From Cryptococcus deneoformans JEC21 (lineage: Eukaryota > Basidiomycota > Tremellomycetes > Tremellales > Cryptococcaceae): a DNA stretch of 62,500 bases. Location of the stretch: NCBI RefSeq assembly GCF_000091045.1, contig NC_006693.1, forward strand, positions 558,299 to 620,798. The letters run 5' to 3'. The translations under genes and the position numbers were made by a program. Each line of letters starts with the position of its first letter. The stretch's first letter is position 1. The notes beneath the pieces are model-generated. The model saw nothing but the letters and a program-made list of their open reading frames with translations, was not told the DNA's origin and ran no database searches. This document shows, one piece after another, positions 23,933 through 35,011 of the stretch.

Positions 23933-25107
23933 ATGTCCACCCTGTTCAACATGTGAGTTTCTACCAGACAGAGGTAGGCATGACTAGACGCTGACATCTT
24001 GAACAATGTCTAACACAGCAAGAGCGGCCAGTCTCGCAGTATGTTCATTTCTTGATCGACCCAGCATTTTCTCTGGCCGCATTTAAAGGCATATCTCTAT
24101 ATAAAAAAACTCAGATAGCTGACTTCCTGATAAAGCCTTCAAGCCCAAGAAGGTCCCGGAGGGCACGAAGCAGTGGCAGCTCAAGCAGTATGCACAACAG
24201 ACACTTGTAAATCACTCCAGCGCAACACTGTGATGCAGCTTTGGTTAGAGCGCTACTTACGTGGCTGTAATAGGGTTCTGGTAATTTGAGAACAGCAGTC
24301 AAACTCCCAGAAGGTGAAGACCTGCAAGAATGGATCGCTGTACACGGTACGTCTAAATGTTGATATCATCAAGATAAGCTTGTTCTTGTAAGACTGATGT
24401 TTTGTTGCCTACAGTCGTTGACTTCTTCAACCACGTCAACATGCTATACGGTACGGTATCCGAGTTCTGTACTCCAACAGAGGTTTGTTGGGCTTTTCAT
24501 AAATCATTGCATCTGGGCAGTGCTGACAAACTGATTGGTAGTGCCCCGTAATGAACGCCGGGCCAAAATATGAGTACTTTTGGGAAGATGGAACCAATTA
24601 GTGAGAGTTTTCCGGATGTTTCATACAAGGGCTGTTGGCTAACGCTTGGACCAATGTAGCAAAAAACCTACCCAGCTTTCGGCCCCAGCTTACGTTGAAG
24701 CTCTCATGTCATGGACTCAGTCTATCCTCGATGACGAAAAGCACTTCCCTCAGACTATTGGCAAGCGCTTCCCGCCTACATTCATGACGACCGCCAAAAC
24801 GATTTTGAGACGGTTATTCAGAGTATATGCCCATATCTACCATGCCCATTTTGACCAAATCTGTGCGTTAGGTATTGAGGGTGAGTCAAGGCGTAACAAA
24901 ATGAACATCCTCTGTGCTAAAAGTTTTGTTTAGCTCACTTGAACACCAACTACCGCCATTTCCTTCTTTTTGTGGATGAGGTTTGTCTTTTGATGGATTG
25001 CCACATGGGCAGTACTAACAATCAGTTAGTTTGCTTTGCTGTCAGAAAAGGACCTCGTCCCTCTTGAAGATTTCAACAAGACCATCTTGAATGAAACGGG
25101 GAAGTAG
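23933..25107 (+). CDS. MOB1: Mob1 kinase activator
   Basis: Coactivator of NDR/LATS kinases (Dbf2, Sid2) in mitotic exit and septation. About eight short exons give close to 215 residues. Short first exons MSTLFNI and SKSGQSR join through an acceptor at AAG (about 24133) to TFKPKKVPEGTKQWQLKQY. Then come [51 protein letters not shown], a long helix WTQSILDDEKHFPQTIGKRFP, RRLFRVYAHIYHAHF, ALGIEAHLNTNYRHF and DLVPLEDFNKTI. The zinc-binding Cys (TPTECP) and His (HIYHAHF) are present. The C-terminus ends with a short ETGK. The joins of the first three exons are the least certain part. Confidence 0.93.
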
Positions 25108-26010
25108 AGAGTGGTTTAGGAGACTCTGGATGGGATGACTTATGTATAGAGAGCTGCTGCAGAGGCCCATGTTATTTTGTAGAATATGTGTATATCCGGA
25201 TGATATCCCGTGCAAAACCTATCCAAGAGTCATTTTGTCCAATATGGCAATGTATCAAAAAAGGCCATTGTATCCATGATAAGACCCAATCTCACTGTTG
25301 CTCAAGTGTGATTTCAATTATCATGTTAATAGTGAAGCAACAATAAAATGGATAGGCCAACAACAACACTACTAATAATAAGTGACGTTGAGAAGAGTTC
25401 CTGAGCAACTAATCTGCTGAGATATATGTCAACCTGAAACGTTAATGATCTGTCCCATTCATCTTCAGCCTGGGTTATAGATAGGTATGTAACAACCGGC
25501 TTGTCTAGACAGACGGTAGAAAGATGAGCGAACCAAATGGAAGAAGGCGAGGACAAAACGAAGTGCGAGAAGAACGTACGTAAAACTCCGCCGTCTGTCC
25601 TGAAATGCTGAAAAGCGAAGGAGTGCATGTTACGTAAGGAACACATAGGCGCAAGAAGGTGTCGGAGTTCGAGGAGCAGTCGAGGGGTTTTGACCTTTAA
25701 ATTATGGCTATTTTATTATCTGAAGGCCATGAGACACGCCGTCACTTGGATTGGGAGGACGTTACTACGGATGGAACTGAATGGGAAACTAAATAAGGTA
25801 CGGGTAGGTGAGTGTCTGCTGATAAGAGACGCGAGGATAACGGGTGCCTGGCTGATAGCTCGCTGATTGGATTGGCGGGATTGGCTCGTTCCGTGCATCA
25901 TAAGCCCCACAAAGGCACGCAGCTCCCCTTCCCATCTCGCTTTTGATTCCTCGCTCCTATTTCTTTTTTCTTTTCTCTTTTGCCTTACTTCCTCTTCACT
26001 CTCCAAGAAC
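25108..26010. promoter_or_regulatory. URE1 upstream region with GATA and CCAAT-type motifs
   Basis: 903 nt between MOB1 and URE1 with no convincing gene. HGATAR motifs lie at 25277-25283 (TGATAAG), 25820-25826 (TGATAAG) and 25853-25858 (TGATAG), with a further GATAA at 25836-25840. ATTGG (reverse CCAAT) occurs repeatedly at about 25746-25752 and 25864-25882. A pyrimidine tract at about 25945-26000 precedes the ATG. This fits a nitrogen-regulated promoter, by motif content only. Confidence 0.5.
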
Positions 26011-29000
26011 ATGCATCTCCTTCCAAGAGAAACGGCAAGTCCTCCACTCCCACCACGCTCCACCTTACAAGCTGACTGACCACCACTCAGGACAAACTCA
26101 TTGTCACCACCTTGGGCACCCTTGCTCAACGTCGCCTTGCCCGAGGCCTTATTCTTAACCGTGCTGAGACCATTGCTCTCATCTCCTCCCAGTTGCAAGA
26201 ATTCATTCGAGATGGACGTCATTCTGTTGCAGAGCTCATGGATTTGGGCAAGAAAATGCTAGGCAGGCGACATGTCAGGAAGGGCGTTCCAGAATCAATT
26301 CACACTATTCAGGTGGAAGGCACCTTCCCCGACGGTGTATTTTTGGTCACAGTTGATGATCCTATCTCCTCAGATGATGGCGACTGTGAGTCTGAAGCAT
26401 GCAAAGTACATCACCAAATGCTGACTATTATGGGAACAGTGAACAACGCCTTTTACGGTTCTTTCCTGCCAATCCCGTCGGCAGACGTCTTCCCTGCTGC
26501 GCCCGAGCCAGCCGATACCCTCTTAGGAGCCCTTATTTGTCGTAAGGAGCCAATTAAGATCAATGCTTCCCGACGACGCTTCAAGCTTGAAGTCAAGAAT
26601 GCTGGAGACAGGCCTATTCAAGTTGGCTCCCACTACCATTTCCTCGAAACCAACCCGGCCCTCATTTTCGACAGGCTCTTGTCCTATGGCTACCATTTGG
26701 ACATCCCCGCCGGTACGGCGGTCAGGTTTGAGCCAGGAGAGAAGAAGACTGTAACAATGGTGGAATTCGGCGGAAAGAAGATCTTCCACGGTGGAAGTGG
26801 ATTGGCAAGCGGATCTTTCGACGAGAATTTAAGGGAGACTAAAGTCAAGGAGATGGTTGAAAAAGGTGGATTTGGTCATAAGGATCAAGAAAAGGTAGAA
26901 GAGGGGCCAACAACTGAGATGAACAGAGAAGTGGTATGTCTCATGTGACTTACTTGAAATAGTCGGACGTTCATTAACTTGTATCATAGTACGCTTCCAT
27001 GTTCGGACCAACAACTGGCGACAAGATCAAGCTCGCTGACATGGATCTGTGGATCGAGGTCGAAAAAGATTACACTGTCTACGGCGAGGAATGCAAATTC
27101 GGCGGAGGTGAGTGATTAGTAGTCTGTCTTTGGATTTTTGAGTTGACATCCGGTATAGGCAAGGTCCTTCGAGATGGCGGAGGTCAAGCATCTGGTAGGC
27201 ATGAACATGAGGTCCTTGACCTCGTTATTACCAATGCTCTTATCGTTGACTGGAATGGCATCTACAAGGTGATTGCAATAGGCCCAGCTGTCTGCTCAGT
27301 GTCGCTAACGTCTCTTAGGCCGATATTGGTGTAAAAAATGGCATTATTGTTGGTATTGGTAAAGCTGGTAACCCCGATATGATGGATGGAGTCACAGATG
27401 GAATGATTGTGGGGTCAAGCACTGAAGTTATCGCTGGCGAAAAGTTGATCATCACTGCGGGAGCTCTCGACGTCCACGTTCATTACATTTGCCCTCAACT
27501 CATGACGGAGGTGAGTTTCTCTAGTAGGATGGCGATCAACAGCTGATCTAATTGTCAAGGCCTTGGCATCCGGTATCACCACTGTTGTCGGAGGTGGTAC
27601 AGGTCCTGCAGACGGCTCCAACGCCACTACTTGCACGTCTTCGTCCTTCTACATGCAAAACATGATCAAAGCAACCGACACTGTTCCTCTCAACTTTGGT
27701 TTCACCGGAAAGGGCAACGATTCTGGCACTAATGCTTTGAGGGACGTTATCGAGGCTGGAGCTTGTGGATTGAAGGTGCATGAAGATTGGGGCGCGACGC
27801 CCGAAGTTATTGACAGGGCTCTGAGCATTGCCGATGAGTACGACGTACAGGTGAGTTGCCTATCTGCATGGCTATATCGTTGCATACTGACAATAGCTAC
27901 TCGAATCGTAGGTCAACCTTCACAGTGATACTCTCAACGAAAGTGGATACGTCGAGAGTACCTTGGCCGCCATCAAAGGGAGGACTATTCACAGTTACCA
28001 CACTGAAGGAGCTGGTGGCGGACATGCTCCAGACATCATCGTTGTCTGTGAATATGAAAACGTCTTGCCTAGTTCCACCAACCCAACTAGGCCTTATGCT
28101 GTTAACACTCTTGATGAGCATCTTGACGTGGGTCCTTTCCCTTCGAGCAATGTTTCAATGCAGTGCTAATAACACATCAGATGCTTATGGTCTGTCACCA
28201 CCTCGATAAGTCTATCCCGGAGGACATTGCCTTTGCCGACTCTCGTATCCGTTCTGAAACCGTTGCAGCCGAAGACGTTTTACAGGACACAGGCGCGATT
28301 TCCATGATCTCATCTGACTGTCAAGCTATGGGTCGTATCGGTGAAGTCATCACTCGTACATGGCGTACGGCTGCGAAGATGAAGCAATTCCGTGGTCCTC
28401 TTGAGGGCGATGAACCCACGAGAGACAACAATAGGGTGAAACGGTATGTTGCCAAGTACACTATTAACCCCGCCATTACCCACGGTATGTCGCACCTCAT
28501 CGGTCAAGTTGCCGTGGGCTGTCTGGCAGATCTGGTCTTCTGGACGGCAGAGTCCTTTGGTGCTAGACCGGAGATGATCCTCAAGGGTGGTGTCATTGCT
28601 TGGGCTGCAATGGGCGATGCGAACGCTTCGATCCCCACTGTGCAGCCCGTCATTGGCAGGCCCATGTGGGGCTCTCAGCCTGAGGCCGCTGCACTCAATT
28701 CAATTGTTTGGGTCAGCCAGGCATCTCTTGACAAGGGTGGGTCTTTTTTTTCCCTGTTATCTACAAATGAATATGGCTGATGAATTGTTAGATCTCGTGA
28801 AGAGATTCAACATCAAGAAGAGGGCGGAGGCTGTCAAGAACTGTCGTGCAATTGGAAAGAAGGATATGAAGTGGAATGACAGTATGCCGAAGATGACTGG
28901 TGAGTGACAGTAGCCACAGTGTGGAGCGAATTACTTACGCAAGCTCCATTTAGTCGATCCGGAGACCTACGACGTTCACGCTGACGGCGTCCTTTGCGAC

Positions 29001-29051
29001 GTCCCACCGGCAGACAAACTCCCACTGACCAAGAGATACTTCGTTTACTAA
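26011..29051 (+). CDS. URE1: Urease, single-chain fungal type
   Basis: Nickel metalloenzyme that hydrolyses urea to ammonia and carbon dioxide in the cytosol. Exon 1 is only MHLLPRET, followed by a GC-AG intron. Later exons encode, in order, the gamma-like part ([24 protein letters not shown]), the beta-like part (NDRPIQ-type block [26 protein letters not shown]) and the alpha catalytic part from about 26990 ([14 protein letters not shown]). Nickel/active-site motifs: HVHYICPQ, the carbamylated Lys in [28 protein letters not shown], the flap MVCHHLD, and SSDCQAMGR. The C-terminus is TKRYFVY. All metal ligands are intact, so it should be active once nickel is loaded by accessory proteins, none of which are in this window. 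The gene and start are as expected for Cryptococcus urease, a known virulence-associated enzyme. Confidence 0.98.
26035..26090 (+). other. GC-AG intron after the eighth codon of URE1
   Basis: The donor reads ACG|GCAAGT and the intron ends CTCAG near 26090, followed by GACAAACTC (DKL). A GT-based donor two bases later would break the frame. The acceptor edge is accurate to a base or two. Confidence 0.75.
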
Positions 29052-29657
29052 TAAGCATCAGTATAATTTCCACGCTGTTCATGAATCGTACATATATTTA
29101 ATAAATCTCTAGTTATCCTCCAATAGGGTGAATTACAAAGATAAATCGTGAAATTGTACACATACTCAAGTGAGATGAATCGATGAATTTTGGCATCTAG
29201 TCAGGATTTGACTGGTTAAAGACACCGCGCAATTTTCTTTCATCGACATTGCCGATAATTGCTGCAGATCATAAGTGAGTACTTCGGAATAAATTTGGGC
29301 AGCCATTATTTGTCCTGCAACCAACAGTTCAAACATGAACTCATTCATAAGGCCCCTTTCTCAGGTATCAGATTAAACGACTTGAGCCAAGCCAGAACCT
29401 AAAAATCAAAACATGGGATTCTCAATGGCAGGTGGTGAGGGCAGACGGCCGGCCTGCTATTGAATTTTATGGCATCAATACTTAATCTAACTATCCATAC
29501 ATGCTTTTACTCCCAAAACCTGTTGTTCCAAATGCCGAACTCGCAATATAGATGGATGCTAATGTACAGCACACGATGTTAAACAAAATGGCCCTTTCAA
29601 AAGATGCGCTATGCCCTAGTTGTTTGTTCCAAATGTAAACCAGCAATATGATAATTT
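29052..29657. other. Intergenic between convergent genes
   Basis: AT-rich spacer between the stops of URE1 and the Bre4-like gene, covering both 3' untranslated regions. AATAAA lies at about 29099-29104. Short frames here look spurious. Confidence 0.5.
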
Positions 29658-32600
29658 TCACCCAATAATCTGATATACAGCCTCGAGGTCAGCCTTCGGA
29701 ATGGTTAAGTGACAGCATGGAGAGGAACATCCTACGTTTTGCAGATGACAACTATTCTGTCAAGTCGAGAGATAAGAGAGAAGGTAGTAGTTATACCAAG
29801 AGCGTAACGCATGTAATTATCGGATTCAAGTACTGTCGCGCCATTGCCATTCAGCTCAAATGCTTTTGTCGACATAAGATCCACAAGCCACTCACCATCT
29901 ACTGTCACCAGGGTAGGAAGCTCGCCAGATTGATCACTCGAATCGTGGGGTAAATCCAGTCCTTTGGTCTTGCCCATTCCCTGTTAACTTGTGAGCACTA
30001 TGATTTGCACTTGTCTTGCTGGATAGCTCTCACGAATCTTGCGACTAGAGGGCTCGGGGTGATTTGAGGTAGAGGTGTTCCCGCTCTCAACGCTGTGGAA
30101 CACATGCTCAAGACTACCATCACGTCGCCGAGGAAAGCGGGATCGGATAAGCGAGTCCTATCCAGCAACGCTTTACGCCATGGCCGCTCAAGCTGTGTGA
30201 GGACATGATTAAGTTGTGATAGAAGAGATAAAAGGTCCTGCAAAGTATCGAAAAGAGCCTGGCCGACACAAGACATTCGTGAGGATGCGTCCGATTGTCT
30301 GGAAGTACCAACTTACCTTATACCTTTCCTCGGGCCATCGACCTCTCAATGAAAATTCTCGTGTCGCATTGATATGCCTCGCGCCCAACTGCAGTGGCGT
30401 CTGAGTTAGATGTCATCCCCCCCCCAAAATTTCTTAACTTTACCTTATTCAATTTAGATCTCCAAGTGATAAGGTTGTGGCGAATCGTGTCATTTTCCTT
30501 GAGGTGATAATGATGGTCATTTGCATGAGAAAGAACGTCGCATAAAATAGAACCAGCAGTGCCAATTGTTCTTGCGTATGAATAACGAATGGCGCGCTTG
30601 GCAGAGTACACTGGAGGCACTGTTACAATCATTAGCTGCTACACTTCTGTCGCAGAGAATATTCGACACATACCATACGAAAACGCCCAGGCTGCAGATA
30701 TTCCAATAAGAACGCAGACGTAACGACGCCAAGCAACGTCCCAACCCCACTGTGCATAGGTGAGGGGCCCTATAGTCCCGTTATAGTATGACTGTTATAC
30801 AAGTCAACCGGGTTTGAATCAAGCAGTCAGAAATCGAGCTTACGTATCCAATAACTAGGCCCATTGTTACAGGGGCCATGACAGCCGTTAATACTGGCCC
30901 CGGGAAGTATATCCTAAAGAATGACGCTAAGGGAAAAGCAACTGCACACGCAGCAGCAATTCCATACTATAAAAAGTCGGTCAGTTATATGCAGATTAGT
31001 AACAATGGTATACTAACGGGATTGCCTTGCCCCGAACCGCTGCCAATATACCTATTGTCCCAGAATGTATCAGTCTGTTGTCAATTGAAATAGCCAACTA
31101 GGATGGGCTTTCTGCATAGGACAGCACCTACCAAAGGACCATGCCGACTAGGCATCCCCAGAAGGAGGCCACAACACGACCTAGCCAAGCAGAAGCAGTA
31201 TCGCCCTAATTGGTCATAATTAGTCTGACACACCACCTATTAGCAGTGATGTAGATACGTACTGAATATACTGCCAGGGCTGATATGGTAATTCACTAGG
31301 TTAGCGACTAATTCCAAGGGATCATTCATGGCGGCTACGCACTCAGTTGAGCCCTAAGGTAATTGGCATTAATGGGGACCTTGCCAGATAAAGGTAACTT
31401 ACATGATGGTACACCATACACCACGGTTGAGGTAATAGAACGAAGCAGAGGATCTACCTCCTTTCAGCCTTCGCTCAAATTGTAAGTCGAAGACGGTTCG
31501 ACTCACGCGATGAAGTTCGGCAGAGTTGTCAAAGCACCCAGCACGGCTGCCTTCAAAGCATACATGAAACTTCTGCTGCTAAGAATATCCATAACCTTTG
31601 AGCACTTGGCGATGAGGTTGAGGAATGAGTTGTCGAAAGGCTTGTACTCTGGGTTTCGCTTTTTGACTTCGCCCAAGAAATCCTCCTCTTCCTCCTGTTC
31701 AAACGCAGCTATGCAAAAAAAGCATCAATTTGCCGGTCAAGCGAGTTGTAGGGAGTCAACTCACCATCATTCTCATGCCCATCGTCACCATCAGTCAAAT
31801 GCTTGTCCTTGTGAGAATGACGGAAATGATCGATCATCGAAGTCAAATGGGGATACCATAACCTTCGCTTTTGACGTGACTTGTCTAACTCTTCCATGAG
31901 CCTGAGTAAATTTAGGAGTGCCTCTGAGAATTCTAAAACATGATACTGAGCGACAAAGTTCTGGAACAGGCTTCGGAAGTGCATCTGCAAGCCATGTCGA
32001 TCAGCAATTTAAGGTACAGCGTACAGACATGAGGATTCACCTTGCCACGACGTCCTTCCTCGGGGTGAGTGGGGTCAAAAAGATGTTTATACGGCTTAAC
32101 AATTTCCAAGCGGGCAATATGGAAGTCGTCCAAGGCACTTTGTAGATGTCCAGTGACCTCTTCAAGCTTGGTGGTGGCGATAACCTTTTCGTCCCTCCTT
32201 TTCTCCTTCTGTGATTCGCGATGCCGATTGGGCCAGGTAAAGATTGATCGATCTCGATTGACATTGAGAATCCAATCTGTTGCTTCTGAAAGAGCAGCTT
32301 CACAAGCGCGAATTAAAGGAACACTGCCTCGTGCAAGGATATCAAGCTGTTCCAACACATGCTCGGTGTCTCTGCAAAGAGTTCAATCAGCAATTGTTCA
32401 TGGAATGAGCGATACGGTACCTACACAGCAAAGTTTCGCTCAATGTCCATGTATCTAGTACTTTCGTACACACCTACAGGTTGTTGTGATTTTCTGAGGT
32501 GATCGAGCAGGGAGAGATGGCTTCCTTTTTGCGTCGCGGCGAACCCATGAGGTGAACCATTTCTCCTCAAGATGCCGGAAAAATTGAACTTTCGGGAACC

Positions 32601-34565
32601 AAAATACAACCCACGGTCATGATGAGGACTCTCTGCGTGATCATCGACTTCGGGGGGAGGTGTGACAGTCCCATCGCCATGCAAGCTATCATCCACACTT
32701 CCTCTTCTCTCATCCAAAAACTCATGCCTGATAGAAGCAGCGCGAGAACCCGAACGAGATTGAGAAACGTGATGGACTGACCACGCAGACGAATCCAGAT
32801 GTGAGTGTTTGGCATTGTTGATAATGACATCAAAGAAGAAAGCCATTCCCCCTGAACGCGCCTGCACAATGGCCAATCGATCAAAGAGATTGCGCAAATC
32901 TTCTCCGGATAAACGGCTGTAACTAATATCTACCGCTAGGTATCGTTGTTGAGCTCTCAAGGGCGGAATTCCGGCCAAAGACTGGAGAAGCTGAGTGCGA
33001 ATCTTCTTGCTCCTGTCCGCCCAATCATCAAGCTTGTCCGCATAGAATTTTGGTCCGTAATCGCTATTTCTTACTGATAGCAGATCGTCAGTGTTCTCCT
33101 CTTGTCCGTTATCATGCTTTTCGGCCTCGCCGAAAAGAGTTTCAATAGACTTCATGGCAGAAGCGAGTGGTGTAAGGATTCCTGGAAACTTGGACTGGAA
33201 TGAGTGGCCCACTGATTCGGGAAAAATGAGAAACGAGCAAAGAGTGCCAATGCCAGCTTGTACGGACATCGGTAGGAAGAAGATGAGGCCGGAAGTATAA
33301 GAGTTGTAAGGATAGAACACGACAACTGTAAGGCTAACGTCAATGAGAATGCAGGATAGGACCAATGGGAATGTGGCTGGGCTGGGTTGCGTTCTCAATT
33401 TCCACCAAAGCTGCGAATGAAATGATCAGTTTGATTGGTATGTCTGAAATCCAAAAACGCTTACAAGAGCGCCCGTTCCCGCAGATAAGAAAACGCAGCA
33501 TACCACAGCTGGCTTCGCTTGGAGATAAGTACCATCAAAAATCTAGAGATGGTCAGCAGGGTGAAACGCAACGTCAGATGCGTAAAAATCTTCTCACAAT
33601 TCTTTGCTGGTATTTGGTAGGGTCGACATCTTTCAGATACGCCCACCTTGCTTCGGCCGCGGCAACCTTATCGGGGTTGGGAGGACCTCTCGTGGCACCA
33701 GCAATGAGCACTGTAATAATCACCTATATGGGGAGGTTAACCACTGGTTACTTCATGAAAGAGGAATTCTAGACGTACCCAAACCCATGACAGCGAGGTG
33801 AAGAAGAATAGATTTACATACTTCTCCAATGTCTGGACCACGGGGTCACTTGGCGGTAGCATGAAGCTGACAATCAAGAGGAAAACTGCATGTTATTGTT
33901 AGATGTATTGTCTACTATGGATCAATGAGACCTGGGATCACTTACATGCGCCATTGCCGATGGACCTCTCAACGGGGACGATCATCAGGAGGACAAGACC
34001 TAGCCACGCCTTCAACAGGTGAACGACAAATTCAGGACATGAGATTTGACATAATGTTCTGAGGTATACTTACGGAAATGGCACATCTGATCACAGGTTT
34101 CAGTTTCCCCCATGTCAACTTGGGTCCAATCCAGGAAAACCACCGATGTCCCAGGATTTTCTTCACCCTCAATTCTGCTAGTATTTTGACCTTTTCGTAC
34201 CTAGTCTTCTCATTGACTTGGTCGTCATCCGCCGTTTCTTTTTTCTCTGCATTATGCCTGTCCGCCTCATCATCGGCGGTCAAGGCAAAAGAGGCTTGTT
34301 TTCGATGGCCACTTCCACTAGGCTCTCCGTCTGCATTGCTGATAGTTATTTCTGGGTCGTCGTTTATTCGGACGTGGCTATGACTCCCTCTGCGTTTCCT
34401 TGGTGTTGTAATATCATTTGATTCTCTCTTTTCTCCCGAGGAGGAGGATGTCGATCTCAGAGGAGAGGGGGGTGTAGATGGCATGGGCTGTTCTGAGTGA
34501 GGGGCATTTGAGGAGCTGATTGTAATAGCGGGTGGCGGTGGAGTATTTGTTTCTTGGAAGGACAT
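29658..34565 (-). CDS. Bre4-like multipass membrane protein (ArAE_2_N plus DUF2421)
   Basis: Large protein (over 1,100 residues) in many exons, resembling fungal brefeldin-A-sensitivity Bre4 proteins, which carry an aromatic-acid-exporter-like N-terminal membrane domain and a C-terminal DUF2421 region. The N-terminus is a long Ser/Pro/acidic cytosolic stretch. Then HRWFSWIGPKLTW leads into a first hydrophobic block (33800-34080) and further helices (33200-33750). A long soluble segment with Ser-rich phospho-type stretches follows (32421-33300). A second set of helices lies at 30300-31500, and the C-terminus includes LPTLVTVDGEWLVDLM and a final exon ending KADLEAVYQIIG. The start at 34565 (MSFQETNT) has a purine at -3. 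The frame continues to a TTG at 34736 but no earlier ATG exists. Its transport substrate is unknown. Confidence 0.8.
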
Positions 34566-35011
34566 GGCTGAGGGACGATTTACCGTGTTGTGGGCATGGT
34601 TCTCTGATTTTTTGAGATGGAAATGCGATAGATCTTTTTTCAGAAACTCCTGTTGTTTGCAGTGTTCAGTCAGATCTGATGCGATTGAATGCTGCGGCCT
34701 TTCCGGGTAAATGTCCGGCGTGCCTCCTTGTATCAATCCTCATCTTCTTATCTGTTCATTTTTCGCTATCCGGCTTATCCTACAGCAGATTCCAGAGATG
34801 TCTGACCTCTACTAATCTACAGTGTTCGAGTGCATTACAAGAGCGCCTATTTCCATCTACTGTACCAAAAAACATGCACCAGTCTCGATTTTTCTGCGTC
34901 GCGGCGGGGTATTAAAAAAGGAGGATGACTGAGTGATGATGCAAGTTATCGGTCTTCCCCGTTTACCCTTTATTTAATTAATTATTTATGACTCGTCCAG
35001 CGACCGCGGCG
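34566..35011. other. Intergenic upstream of the Bre4-like gene
   Basis: Promoter of the Bre4-like gene and 3' end of the JJJ1-SRR1 gene, both on the minus strand. AT-rich run at about 34970-34990. Nothing else seen. Confidence 0.4.

Noticed and set aside
34566..34736. Upstream extension of the Bre4-like gene
   Set aside because: The frame stays open but the only upstream initiator is TTG; the ATG at 34565 has a purine at -3.
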